A DNA stretch of 64,000 nt from Candidatus Protochlamydia naegleriophila (GCF_001499655.1 NZ_LN879502.1:806001-870000); one strand, 5' to 3'. Counted from the stretch's first letter, positions 28,511 through 37,261 are shown. Numbers and translations are program-made. The notes: generated from the letters alone by a model not told the origin.

Positions 28511-29229
28511 GCGGCCCCGGCAGCTCCTGCAGGTTCTAGCATACCGAGCCGTGAGAAGCTCTCTTTCAATTCGTGGTTTTCAGGCTTGTCAAAGGCACCC
28601 GTTGATACAAGCCATTGAATGTAATTGCGCGGGATTTGGCTTAGCGGTTGGCCTTGATGTTTACCAAATGGCATATGCTGGATGAGGCGAGGGCGATTTA
28701 GAAGGGAATATACTTCATCGATTTCCAAGTCATCGATCATGTAGCTAAAGACCTGATGAAGAACGATCACGTCATCGAGTGCGCGGTGGGCATTATTGGC
28801 AGCGACTCCATAAATTTCACGCAAGAATTGAAGCGTATGGCGGGGAAGATCCGAACGATAACGTCTTGCCCATTTCAGAGTATCTAAAAACTTCCAATGC
28901 GTGGGCATTGACAGTTGATTGCGCTCGTATTCGAGGCGTAAAAAGTGGTAGTCGAAGTTGTCATTGTTGTGGGCGATCAGAACCACCTCACCTTCGCAAA
29001 ATTCGGCAAATTCGAGTCCAATTTGGGCGAAGGAGGGAGCATCTGCCACCATCTCATCTGTAATGTGGTGAATGGCAGTGGATTCAGGAGGAATGGGGAA
29101 GCCAGGATTGACGAATCTTTCAAAGCGGCGGTTAAGAAGGGGATCATAGGCGGCAATTTCAATGACCCGATCCCTTTCTGCCTTTACTCCGGTGGTTTCT
29201 GTATCGTAATAAATGGCTCTTAGAGGCAT
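28507..29229 (-). CDS. dnaQ: DnaQ-like 3'-5' exonuclease with DUF3820-type C-terminus
   Basis: A 240-residue protein. Residues 1-170 are a DEDDh exonuclease: YYDTETTG (DxE), HNNDNFDYHFL (second Asp) and HRALDD (final His/Asp). Residues about 185-225 (MPFGKHQGQPLSQIPRNYIQWL) match the small DUF3820-type module found after many such exonucleases. It may act in DNA proofreading or RNA trimming. By position it corresponds to CT261. It lies five bases after the Mcsc-like gene and overlaps the epimerase-like gene. Confidence 0.9.
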   Translation of the reverse strand: MPLRAIYYDTETTGVKAERDRVIEIAAYDPLLNRRFERFVNPGFPIPPESTAIHHITDEMVADAPSFAQIGLEFAEFCEGEVVLIAHNNDNFDYHFLRLEYERNQLSMPTHWKFLDTLKWARRYRSDLPRHTLQFLREIYGVAANNAHRALDDVIVLHQVFSYMIDDLEIDEVYSLLNRPRLIQHMPFGKHQGQPLSQIPRNYIQWLVSTGAFDKPENHELKESFSRLGMLEPAGAAGAA

Positions 29230-29233
29230 GTCC

Positions 29234-29704
29234 TTACTTTCCCTGATCCATTTCCTGGGCTTTTTCTAAGATTTCATCTAGCGTTGTTTGGCCAAATCCA
29301 ACTGCTTCGATAGGCGTCGCAAACATTTGGCAGACATGCTCAACCGTTTTAAGGAAGGCTAGTAAAAGCTCTCCATCGATTTTTTTATTTGGCGTTGGTA
29401 GCATCAGGCGATAGAATACAACTCCGGCCGTTTCATCCATGCCAAAGCCTGGAACATCCAATTCTTTGTTCAATAAATGGAGCAAACGAGCCATGTCTGG
29501 AACGACATTGCGTTCTAGCTGGCAAGGAATGAAGGCTAGCATTTGCAAAAGATGGCCATCATCAAAGACTCGGAGAAAAAGAGGGTATTCTTTTTGCGAA
29601 ACTTTTAAAATTGTATAGACTTGCTGGGTTTCCGACTGGATATCTGCTTCATACTTATTCTTCTGCATGAAAGCTAATAACGCTTCTGGGGTCATATTAA
29701 TCAT
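29234..29704 (-). CDS. YbjN/type III chaperone-like protein (Mcsc position, CT260)
   Basis: A 156-residue acidic protein with the alpha-beta-alpha look of type III secretion chaperones and YbjN proteins (PLFLRVFDDGHLLQMLAFIP, then VFYRLMLPTPNK, then FLKTVEHVCQMF). In Chlamydia the gene next to dnaQ_1 is CT260, characterised as Mcsc, a chaperone for several type III effectors that engages the C-ring component CdsQ. Position and character support the same role, but I could not align the sequences. Confidence 0.7.
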   Translation of the reverse strand: MINMTPEALLAFMQKNKYEADIQSETQQVYTILKVSQKEYPLFLRVFDDGHLLQMLAFIPCQLERNVVPDMARLLHLLNKELDVPGFGMDETAGVVFYRLMLPTPNKKIDGELLLAFLKTVEHVCQMFATPIEAVGFGQTTLDEILEKAQEMDQGK

Positions 29705-29755
29705 GATCTAATCCTTTTAATCTTAGAGGCTGTTCGCAAGGGCGTAAACAGTCTT

Positions 29756-29920
29756 TTACATTCCCATACCAGGTAACATGCTACTGGCTTTTTCACACGT
29801 TACGGACGGATTATTTGTCGTTGGCACCACAGAAAATTCATTTTCGCCAGGCATGCGATAGCAGCTTGATAAAACCAATAAAAGAGGAAGAAGAGTCCAG
29901 TAAGAGAGCGTGCGTTTCAT
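29756..29920 (-). CDS. Small lipoprotein
   Basis: A 54-residue precursor starting at MKRTLSYW; GGATGATAC precedes it. The signal peptide ends LVLSSC, so the mature product is about 35 residues, rich in Pro, Asn and Thr and ending in PGMGM. The function is unknown. Longer in-frame starts at 29932 and 29983 are less convincing. Confidence 0.7.
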   Translation of the reverse strand: MKRTLSYWTLLPLLLVLSSCYRMPGENEFSVVPTTNNPSVTCEKASSMLPGMGM

Positions 29921-30024
29921 TGTATCATCCATATTAAAACATAAAATGGATTGTAATTTAACGGTTTTGCGAAATTCGATCAATGTTATACGTCATTTGC
30001 CAAAAAATTGCCCTTGTAAGTTAT

Positions 30025-30963
30025 TTAGCTGACCGGAAAACTGGCACGTCCAAACTTGAGTCTATGGCTGAATAGGTTCTTTAGTTGGTTGACTTGCGAC
30101 AAAAGAAGGACTCGATTGCCACAATGGGTTTGTTCAAAACAATGCGTTTCCAGCCACAGGCATAAATCGCTAAATAAAGCGTGCAATTCTTCTATCGTAA
30201 GCTCTTGGGAGAAGCTGTGCATCCAGTCGTGATTTTCATCAGAGGCTTCCGCCGCTTCCCTGAGTTTTTTCCAAGCTTCGTTGGTGTTAGAGGAAATGGG
30301 TTCATCTTTAATTTCAAGCCCATTCTCCTGATGCTGTTCTAAGGTTTGCAGGAATCTTAAGACTGATGAGCGAATGGTCGTTTCTAGTTTTTGCGTATGG
30401 GTAGGTAAAGAAGCACTTTGGGCAATAGTATGCGTGCGATGCCAGCCAAGATAGAAGAGGGCGTTAGCAGGACGGATGTCTTTTTGCAGGCTTCCTTTTC
30501 CAGGAGGTAGGGGCATCGCAGTCTGCCAATGATGAGCGACGAGCTGATGCGAACACTCCTCTTTTTTTTCGGCCCAACACCAACCTTGTAAGGCCCAATA
30601 GGGCGAAAAGAAACCGATCAACGAACTTATCATGCGAATAGCGGTGCAAAGAAGAGGGCACAATAATTGGATGAGAGTTAAAAAAATAAGGTGAAAAAAC
30701 CCACTAAAACTTAGCTCAATAGCCTGGTTCCGGATTTTTACGGTTAAATAGGCCAATAGGTGTGATAAGGCAGCAAGTATTTTGATGGCCAGGTAAAAGG
30801 GGAAACGGATGGCCTCGCCCAATACGTTGATAAACAGATTGGCTCTTGTAGGAAGAGCGCCTGTTTTCAATGCCATCTCAAAAATTTCAATACTTTTTTG
30901 CGCACAGAGTACATCAAATTCGTATTGATTGTTTAAGTTGGTTATGGAGGTGCGACTGTTCAT
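30025..30963 (-). CDS. Hypothetical membrane protein
   Basis: A 312-residue protein that I do not recognise. I chose ATG 30963 because AGAGAGAGG lies upstream; the frame is open to 31020. Hydrophobic segments at about 45-75 and 85-125 could make two hairpins, as in chlamydial inclusion-membrane proteins. The C-terminal 170 residues are soluble, acidic and helical. An inclusion-membrane role is possible but unproved. Confidence 0.65.
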   Translation of the reverse strand: MNSRTSITNLNNQYEFDVLCAQKSIEIFEMALKTGALPTRANLFINVLGEAIRFPFYLAIKILAALSHLLAYLTVKIRNQAIELSFSGFFHLIFLTLIQLLCPLLCTAIRMISSLIGFFSPYWALQGWCWAEKKEECSHQLVAHHWQTAMPLPPGKGSLQKDIRPANALFYLGWHRTHTIAQSASLPTHTQKLETTIRSSVLRFLQTLEQHQENGLEIKDEPISSNTNEAWKKLREAAEASDENHDWMHSFSQELTIEELHALFSDLCLWLETHCFEQTHCGNRVLLLSQVNQLKNLFSHRLKFGRASFPVS

Positions 30964-31104
30964 TTTAACCAAACCTCTCTCTAAATAAGAAAGGATATTA
31001 AAAACGTAATAAAATCTCAATTAAAACGATGGTTTTAGAAGAGGAAGTTCAGCCAACTGCTATAGGAGTGTGTCCTTGGTACGTAATAGCCTTTACAGCA
31101 TAAA

Positions 31105-31397
31105 AAGCCTCCACCAAATCCATAAATTGCGGCAATTGCATCATCCCGCGCCTTTTCCCAACCTGATTCTTCTAATCGCATCTTTCGGCGGCGGCACAAT
31201 ACAAATGCCACCTTTGCTATGAACTTTCTCCCAAATCAGAATGTGTTGCCGCACCTTCCTGCTGGACAGGTATGATGGGAGGAAAACCAATTTTTGATTG
31301 CTTTTTCATCAATCCAAGTAGTTGGACTTCCCCTTTGAATGAGGTCTTTGTTATGCTCAGACCAATTTCTAATGCGATAATTAGGTTCAGTTTGCAT
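31105..31397 (-). pseudogene. Remnant of IS5-family transposase
   Basis: On the minus strand the start MQTEPNYRIRNWSEHN and the following TTWIDEKAIKNW match the N-terminus of IS5-type transposases. Further on, GGICIVPPPKDA and, in another frame, ESGWEKARDDAIAAIYGFGG match the later part. The central DDE region is deleted and stops and frameshifts separate the pieces, so no functional product is made. Confidence 0.75.
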
Positions 31398-31440
31398 GGG
31401 TAGTCTCTGCATTTTTTATCAAAAGCAGACTACTCCATGC
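31394..31440. repeat. Imperfect inverted repeat next to the transposase remnant
   Basis: GCATGGGTAGTCTCTGC and GCAGACTACTCCATGC pair with one bulge and mismatches around a 14-base loop. It overlaps the start of the transposase fragment, so it may be an insertion sequence end or a hairpin; it also lies downstream of the minus-strand gene ending at 31464. Confidence 0.45.
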
Positions 31441-31463
31441 ATTTTATATTTTCTCCGCGTTTT

Positions 31464-32315
31464 TCATGAGTTTTGAGGAAAGAGGTTGTCTTTCATCTGT
31501 TCAGCTAGTTCACCTAATAAACTAGCTGGAAGATGTGGATACTGATCAGCCAGATGAGATAGACTTGAGCCAGATGTGATATAATCAGGTGTAATATAAT
31601 TTAGAACATCTTTTGCAACAGCGGCTGAAAAATCGTCTATAGAGCTGCCTGTATTTGTTTTGAGAGCCTCTTGAGCTTCTGTTTTATATTTAGGAATTAA
31701 TAAATTATAATACTTCCCCATTTCAATCAAATGACTTAAAAAGAGCTGTTTTTCTGGAGAGCAAGCCATCTCATTAAGCTTTTGCTGGCATTCCTCATGA
31801 CTTAAGTTTTGAAATCCAGAAGTTTTTAATTGATGTTTCAAAAGATCCAATAAAAGAGGATGCTTATCAGCTTTCAATTGCTTTAGCATCTTTAGCTGAA
31901 GAAGCGGGCTACTAGCAAGCTCCCAAGCACAGTTGAGTTGATCTAAGGTTTCGGCTGTAGCCGCAAAGGCTATAAATAAAGGATCTCCCTTTTCTGCTCC
32001 AAGCTCAGGTGAGAATAATTTAGAATGTTTTTGCATTTCTTTATCAATTATTTTATCAAAATGATTATATAAAACCGGCTCTTGTCCTTTTAAGTGTTTG
32101 ACTATTCTTTGAACAAGGCATAAGACTATGGGCTCTGATGGCAGCCTGGAAAATTCAAACAAATTTTTTATCTTAAAAGACTCTTTGATAGCATCGAGAT
32201 TTTTTAAATTGTAAATAGCATGACCAAGCCATTCACAGAGTTGAGCCTCAAGCTTTAGTTGAGTAGGGTGTGGCGAGCCTTGTTGGGGGTGGAGGGAAAT
32301 TAGAAGGGGATTCAT
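31464..32315 (-). CDS. Hypothetical helical protein
   Basis: A 283-residue protein, mostly helical and leucine-rich, without signal peptide or membrane segment. I recognise no family. AAAAGGATAT precedes the ATG. It is close to an IS remnant and flanked by AT-rich DNA, so it may be an accessory gene. Leucine-rich helical repeats suggest a protein-binding or effector role, without proof. Confidence 0.65.
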   Translation of the reverse strand: MNPLLISLHPQQGSPHPTQLKLEAQLCEWLGHAIYNLKNLDAIKESFKIKNLFEFSRLPSEPIVLCLVQRIVKHLKGQEPVLYNHFDKIIDKEMQKHSKLFSPELGAEKGDPLFIAFAATAETLDQLNCAWELASSPLLQLKMLKQLKADKHPLLLDLLKHQLKTSGFQNLSHEECQQKLNEMACSPEKQLFLSHLIEMGKYYNLLIPKYKTEAQEALKTNTGSSIDDFSAAVAKDVLNYITPDYITSGSSLSHLADQYPHLPASLLGELAEQMKDNLFPQNS

Positions 32316-32702
32316 ATATATATCCTTTTAGTCTTATTAAATATTTACTTGTGTTTTTAATTAGATTTCATTTCCTGCTTGCTAAAAGATTTTATTTCTT
32401 GCAAGCCTATTCAAGTTTGCTGTCACAAGCACCTTCCTGAAATTCTTGTTGTGAAATGCACATGAAATCAAATAATGAATTTTATATCAGCATAAATATG
32501 GTTTATTTATTAGATTTGTACAGACTTAAATAATAATAAAAAAATAATCTATTTCAAATAGAATTGTAATTATTTTTTTTGTAAATCAGTTTGGCTTTTA
32601 ATTGAATCAAGTTGTAATTAATTAAAAGAAATTAAATTTGGATTTTCGGTTCAAACGAGTGATTGATCCTTAAAAGAATTGCTACTGTTTGAAGGGCAAA
32701 AC
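32316..32702. other. AT-rich intergenic region
   Basis: A 387-base stretch of very AT-rich DNA, no supported gene. It lies upstream of the minus-strand helical protein and downstream of the FliO-like gene. Confidence 0.45.
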
Positions 32703-33263
32703 TTAAGAATTTTTTGGCTTGGGTTGATCGGAAAAAAAGGGAGGGAGAGTACGAGCCGAATCGCTGTCCCCTTTTTCATCGGACTCCGGCGCGGCCCCAA
32801 GAGAAGCGAGCTGGGCAACACCCATTGGGGATTCTGCGATCAATAAGGTCTGACCCTGGACGTCCAAGAGATAAAGAGTGGAGCGTGGGGAAAGATAGCG
32901 TGTCTCTAAGACTTTAATGGAGCTTGCTTGATTGAGTTGAGTTACCCGCGTCTTGGTCATCTTCTTAAGCATCCAGGAGGCTAAGAGCATGAAACCGATC
33001 AATAAACCCAATAAAAAGAGCATATTCATAAATTTAGATTGAAAAGTGTCTGAATCCTTTACAACGGGATCGACTAAGGGATCATGATAGGCGTCTGGAA
33101 GGTGTACGGCATTGGCATCGTAAACAGGATAGTCGGAGCTGTCTTGTTCAATAGAATGGGCATCTTTGGCGAGAGGAGGCTGGGTTTGAGATTCCTGGGC
33201 CATACTTAATGAGGCTGAAAAGAGCGTTAAGAACAAGAAAGGGATGAGAAGATATTGTTTCAT
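32703..33263 (-). CDS. FliO/MopB-like protein
   Basis: A 186-residue protein with a signal-like N-terminus (MKQYLLIPFLFLTLFSASL), an acidic linker, one membrane segment at about 75-95 and a cytoplasmic domain SSIKVLETRYLSPRSTLYLLDVQGQTLLIAESP. This layout matches the FliO family of flagellar export proteins. Chlamydiae are non-motile but keep several flagellar-type export homologues, so a link to type III or flagellar-like secretion is possible. A start at 33281 is also open. It is divergent from the HAD gene with about 30 bases between. Confidence 0.72.
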   Translation of the reverse strand: MKQYLLIPFLFLTLFSASLSMAQESQTQPPLAKDAHSIEQDSSDYPVYDANAVHLPDAYHDPLVDPVVKDSDTFQSKFMNMLFLLGLLIGFMLLASWMLKKMTKTRVTQLNQASSIKVLETRYLSPRSTLYLLDVQGQTLLIAESPMGVAQLASLGAAPESDEKGDSDSARTLPPFFSDQPKPKNS

Positions 33264-33293
33264 AGCTATAATGATGACCATTAATGTTAAAAG

Positions 33294-34229
33294 ATGGCAA
33301 AACGTCGAACAAAGCGAAATGTAACACTACCCATAAAAGAGTTTTTTCCTATGTTTTTTCACCCTGTTCAGGGAATTATCGCCTTGGATATCGATGGTAC
33401 GGTAACAGCAGAAGCAGAGCACATTCCTCCCGATGTCATTCAGTTTTTACACTCTCTCTATCAAAAGGGATGGCAAGTTATTTTTATCACAGGACGCCCC
33501 TTTCAATGGGGGATGCGTTCGTTGCAAAGGCTTCCCTTTCCCTATGCTGTGGCTGTGCAAAATGGTGCTCTTTTGGTAGAGATGCCGGCAGAGAAAATTT
33601 TGGCAAGAAAGTATCTTTCTCATGCGGACATCTCCAATATGGAAGTTATCTGTTCTCAGCACCATACCGATTTCGTGGTCTATGGAGGGTATGAGAATCA
33701 AGATCACTGCTATTACCGTCCTAAAAAATTTCCATCTAATGTTTTGGAATACGTGCAAAAGCGGACGGCCCAACTTGGTGAAAAATGGCAGCCCATGCAA
33801 ACCTTTGAGCACTTGCCCACCTCTTCTTTCGCCTCTTTCAAATGCTTTGCCAAAGAACGAGCCGCCTTTTTACTAAGCGAACAGATCGAGCAAGAACTCG
33901 CTCTCCATGCTCCGCTCATTCGCGATCCTTTTAGCACCGACTATTTTGTCGTACAAGTCACCCACCCTGACGCAACGAAAGGAGCGGCTTTAAAAGAATA
34001 TGTGAAGTTAAAAGGGATAAAGACTCCAGTTATAGCCGCCGGTGACGACCTTAACGACTATTCGCTTTTGAAAGCAGCGACAATAAAAATTGCGATGAGC
34101 AATGCACCGCAAAAGCTTTTATCGATTGCCGATATCGTGGCTCCTCCTGCCAGTGAACAGGGCATTATTGAAGGCTTGACCAAGGCCTTGACACATCTTT
34201 CTCAAAATAAAGGGGGCAGCCATGGTTGA
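33294..34229 (+). CDS. HAD superfamily phosphatase (Cof type, IIB)
   Basis: A 311-residue phosphatase. DIDGT near residue 32 carries the nucleophile Asp, FITGRP the motif II threonine, and GDDLNDYSLLKAA the metal-binding aspartates of motif IV, all typical of Cof-like HAD IIB enzymes. The true start may be ATG 33351. Its stop codon overlaps the start of the Nudix-FolB gene by eight bases. Linked to pterin genes, it could be the dephosphorylating enzyme of folate synthesis (dihydroneopterin monophosphate phosphatase); the substrate is otherwise unknown. A HAD gene also lies near fabI in Chlamydia (CT103), as I recall. Confidence 0.85.
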   Translation: MAKRRTKRNVTLPIKEFFPMFFHPVQGIIALDIDGTVTAEAEHIPPDVIQFLHSLYQKGWQVIFITGRPFQWGMRSLQRLPFPYAVAVQNGALLVEMPAEKILARKYLSHADISNMEVICSQHHTDFVVYGGYENQDHCYYRPKKFPSNVLEYVQKRTAQLGEKWQPMQTFEHLPTSSFASFKCFAKERAAFLLSEQIEQELALHAPLIRDPFSTDYFVVQVTHPDATKGAALKEYVKLKGIKTPVIAAGDDLNDYSLLKAATIKIAMSNAPQKLLSIADIVAPPASEQGIIEGLTKALTHLSQNKGGSHG

Positions 34230-35013
34230 TCGTCCACTTGCAACCGTTGGCGGATTAATCATTGCCGATGATGGCGATCTTTTTCTTGTTCGTTCGAAAA
34301 AATGGAAAGACCTTTATTCATTGCCTGGCGGCAAAGTTGAGTGGGGGGAGCGGCTAGAAGATGCTTTTCAGAGAGAAGTGAGGGAAGAAACTGGGTTGGA
34401 AATTACCGATATTCGCTTTGCCTTTGTTCAAGAATGCATTGCCTCTCCTGAGTTTTGGCAGCCTCGACACTTTGTCATGAACGACTTCATTGCCAAATTA
34501 GACTCTTCATGCGCTAAAACGACCGTTGTTTTAAACGACGAAGCTTATGAATTTATCTGGGTACAGCCCAAAGAAGCTCTTAATTTACCCCTGCATCGTG
34601 AATGTCGCGTGCTCATCGAATGGTATTTGTCTCATAATCCATTTAGAAAGCCTCGCTTGGGAGTCATTGGATTTGAGCACCATCATGTACGCTGTAAAAT
34701 CGGTGTGTATCCTCATGAACGCACGCAAGAGCAAGATCTCTATTTTGATGTTAAAGCGGAGATTGATTTTGCAACACCTGCCGCCACAGACAATGTTCAA
34801 GACACCTTGGACTATACTCAACTGACTGATCTCTGCACAAAAGTGGCTCAAGAAGGCGGCTATCAATTATTAGAAACCCTTGCTTGTACGATCATGAATC
34901 GTATCTTTGCGCTTTTCAAAGTTCGATGGGTTAAGATTCGCATTAAGAAACCGGCTGCCATTCCAAGCGCTGAATACGCTGTCATAGAAATTGAAGAGCG
35001 CAAGGAGGGATGA
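34222..35013 (+). CDS. Nudix hydrolase fused to dihydroneopterin aldolase (FolB) domain
   Basis: A 263-residue fusion. Residues 5-135 are a Nudix domain with a perfect Nudix box from Gly37 to Leu59 (GX5EX7REVREETGL). Residues 145-260 are a FolB/FolX-type domain: IGVYPHERTQEQDL with Glu166, LDYTQL with Tyr198 and IKKPAAIPSA with Lys243 cover the catalytic positions of FolB. In folate synthesis, dihydroneopterin triphosphate is first cleaved by a Nudix enzyme, then dephosphorylated, then acted on by FolB, so the fusion joins two steps flanking a phosphatase step. It overlaps the HAD gene upstream and the SDR gene downstream (ATGA). FolX epimerase activity is an alternative for the second domain. 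Confidence 0.9.
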   Translation: MVDRPLATVGGLIIADDGDLFLVRSKKWKDLYSLPGGKVEWGERLEDAFQREVREETGLEITDIRFAFVQECIASPEFWQPRHFVMNDFIAKLDSSCAKTTVVLNDEAYEFIWVQPKEALNLPLHRECRVLIEWYLSHNPFRKPRLGVIGFEHHHVRCKIGVYPHERTQEQDLYFDVKAEIDFATPAATDNVQDTLDYTQLTDLCTKVAQEGGYQLLETLACTIMNRIFALFKVRWVKIRIKKPAAIPSAEYAVIEIEERKEG

Positions 35014-35729
35014 GAGTGGCTTGGACATTGGTGACAGGAGGTGCTAAAGGGCTTGGAGCCGATTTGTGCCATACTCTTGCGAAAGAAGGGTATTCAATTG
35101 CCGTCCATTATAACCGAAGTGAAAAAGAGGCCTTGGAAGTAGTAAAGCACTGTCAAGCATTTGGAGTGGAGGCAGTTGCGATTCAAGGCGACTTTTCATC
35201 GTTAGACTCCCTTTTGGACTTTACTGGAAGATATGTGAAGCAATTTCCCGATACCCGGCATCTAATCAATAATGTGGGCAACTATTTAATTAAATCGGCT
35301 GTTCTGACTGAAGTTGACGAGTGGATGGCTCTATTTCAGACCAATCTTCATACTCCTTTCGTTTTAATTAAAGAGCTTTTGCCTTCTTTGACTAATTTGA
35401 AGGGGCAGATTATCAATATTGGGATTTGCGGGCTGGAAACTCATCAGGCTCGAACCTATTCAACGGCTTATAGCATGACCAAGGCTGGTTTATTGATGCT
35501 AACGCGTTCACTTGCAAAAGAGCTGGCCCCGCAAGGCGTCCGCGTTAATATGATTTCGCCAGGCCATTTATCGACCTCGATCAACTTGCCGGAGGCTTGC
35601 AAGCTTCCCATGGGGCGGCCAGCCACGTGCTGGGAGGTGAGCCGCGTTGCGGCCTTTTTACTTCACCCGGACAGCGCTTATTTAACAGGACAAAACATCG
35701 AAGTTGCAGGAGGCGTCGGCTTATCATGA
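35010..35729 (+). CDS. Short-chain reductase, FolM/pteridine-reductase-like
   Basis: A 239-residue SDR. TGGAKGLG is the cofactor loop, INNVGNY the NNAG-type motif and YSMTK the catalytic YxxxK; the end AYLTGQNIEVAGG is typical. The start is close to FolM and pteridine reductases (VTGGAKGLGADLCHTLAKEG, AVHYNRSEKEA with the Asn-Arg-Ser pocket for NADPH). FolM reduces dihydromonapterin or dihydrofolate. FabG-like function cannot be excluded. Both neighbours overlap it by four bases, so it belongs to the pterin operon. Confidence 0.82.
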   Translation: MRVAWTLVTGGAKGLGADLCHTLAKEGYSIAVHYNRSEKEALEVVKHCQAFGVEAVAIQGDFSSLDSLLDFTGRYVKQFPDTRHLINNVGNYLIKSAVLTEVDEWMALFQTNLHTPFVLIKELLPSLTNLKGQIINIGICGLETHQARTYSTAYSMTKAGLLMLTRSLAKELAPQGVRVNMISPGHLSTSINLPEACKLPMGRPATCWEVSRVAAFLLHPDSAYLTGQNIEVAGGVGLS

Positions 35730-37216
35730 TCAACGAAAAAACGGACCAGACGGAGCGCTTAAAAGTGCTTATAGACAAGGCTTTATTATCAGGGCGTGCT
35801 TTTCAGAGCTCCCAAACAGGTTTCGTGCATTATTACAACAGCCTGCCTGTTCCAGCTATTCATCAGACCATTCCCCTTTATGAGAATGGTTTGTTTGTCT
35901 TGGCTCTCTTGCGTTCACGCCTCGTAGAAAATATGAATGAGGCAAAGGAGCTTTTAGATAAGCTCTTAAATTTTCAAGCTATTCAAGGTGAAGCAGAAGG
36001 TAATTTTCCCTTCTATGTGCACGAGTATCCTTTTTGTTATGACTCTGAAGTGGGAGTGAGGCTAATTGCCCCCTTTTACTGGATTTTAAAGCAGTTTGGA
36101 CATGTGCTGGGGCTTGACTTAAAGCAAAAGCTTGAAAAAAGATTAGCCAATCTCGTGCGCTATGGAATTCGAACACATGCCGAGCATCCTTTCCCCTATT
36201 CTTTGGCGGCTCGTTTAGCGGCGGGCTTGCAAGCGTGCGGAGGGTTGTTGAAGAACCAAGAGTGGCTGGAAAAAGGCATAAGCTTATGGAAAGAGCTTTC
36301 TCAGCCGTCGATTAGCTGGTACGCGACTGTCTATTTGGCAGATCTCTTAATTGCGCATCAGATGGTTGGGATGCAAGACTCGGATTGGAAGTCTTTTTGG
36401 AGCTTTGTCAATGGTTCTTGGCATCCTCAGTTAAGCTGTTATATTGGTCCGTGCGTGAGGGAATGGCAAAATAAAGATGAGCCTCAAGCAAATCTCTATG
36501 ACCTTTTCATGGGCTTTTTTTGCGGCCACTTTTCGCACAGAGTGGAGGCTCTTGGCATTTATCACCTGCAAGGGAGCTTGATTCAATCGCAGATTCCTGC
36601 AGGTATTGAAAGCCAATGTTCTCATCAACTATCTGGGCTCTACAAAGAGCAAATGTGGCAGCTAGCTGGAGATTCAACACAGGCCTATGCGTTATTGGAA
36701 AAGAAAGGCCATGCTGGCCCGATTGGCGAAAAAACGATAACCCCTTTTCGTTTAGCCTGGGGTGCACCAGAGCGTCTTCATACTCTAGTTTGCCAAGGTG
36801 GAAAATACAGCCAGGCCAGCTATCAAACGCATGAAGCCGGCCGGTGTTTGGAGCTCTTTTTTTATTTTGGCGAAGAGTCGGAAAAAGAGGAAAAGGATAG
36901 GCAGCGAGACATTTGCTTTTATTGGGATGATCATCCTGATTGGCAGGTGCGCGTTGAGGGGGAAATGTCCAATACTTTCGAATTCGGCAAAGAGCTTTCT
37001 TTCAGTTTTGACAATGGAAAAACGCTTTTAATGACTTTTGAGCTCGCTGAAGGGGAGGGCCAATTTTTTGGCCATATAGCACGAGGTAATCGGCCTTCGC
37101 AATTGAAGTTGATCAGCGAGGAAAAGCACTTTCAAGCTTACGATGCCTTGCTTTTTGTCCGGACAGTTAGGCGAAAGACGCCTTGTTTGATTAAAGCCAC
37201 GCTCAAGTTTACTTAA
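35726..37216 (+). CDS. Hypothetical protein, last gene of pterin operon
   Basis: A 496-residue soluble protein that I do not recognise. The start is ATG 35726, overlapping the SDR stop codon (ATGA); the frame is open further upstream inside the SDR gene, but that is not used. The N-terminal two thirds are helical with repeated aromatic motifs (FPFYVHEYPFCYDSEVGVRL, SISWYATVYLADLL), and the last 150 residues are beta-rich. This alpha-toroid plus beta-sandwich look is like that of the protein at 20505 and of glycan-active enzymes, but I see no defining motif. Coupled translation suggests a function linked to the operon. Confidence 0.75.
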   Translation: MINEKTDQTERLKVLIDKALLSGRAFQSSQTGFVHYYNSLPVPAIHQTIPLYENGLFVLALLRSRLVENMNEAKELLDKLLNFQAIQGEAEGNFPFYVHEYPFCYDSEVGVRLIAPFYWILKQFGHVLGLDLKQKLEKRLANLVRYGIRTHAEHPFPYSLAARLAAGLQACGGLLKNQEWLEKGISLWKELSQPSISWYATVYLADLLIAHQMVGMQDSDWKSFWSFVNGSWHPQLSCYIGPCVREWQNKDEPQANLYDLFMGFFCGHFSHRVEALGIYHLQGSLIQSQIPAGIESQCSHQLSGLYKEQMWQLAGDSTQAYALLEKKGHAGPIGEKTITPFRLAWGAPERLHTLVCQGGKYSQASYQTHEAGRCLELFFYFGEESEKEEKDRQRDICFYWDDHPDWQVRVEGEMSNTFEFGKELSFSFDNGKTLLMTFELAEGEGQFFGHIARGNRPSQLKLISEEKHFQAYDALLFVRTVRRKTPCLIKATLKFT

Positions 37217-37261
37217 AGCGTACCGTTAGATGGCGAGACAGGAGCAACCCCCAATTCATAG

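Noticed and set aside
35597-35725. Upstream extension of the unknown gene after the SDR
   Set aside because: The extension overlaps the SDR coding region by 133 bases; ATG 35726 gives the usual ATGA coupling.
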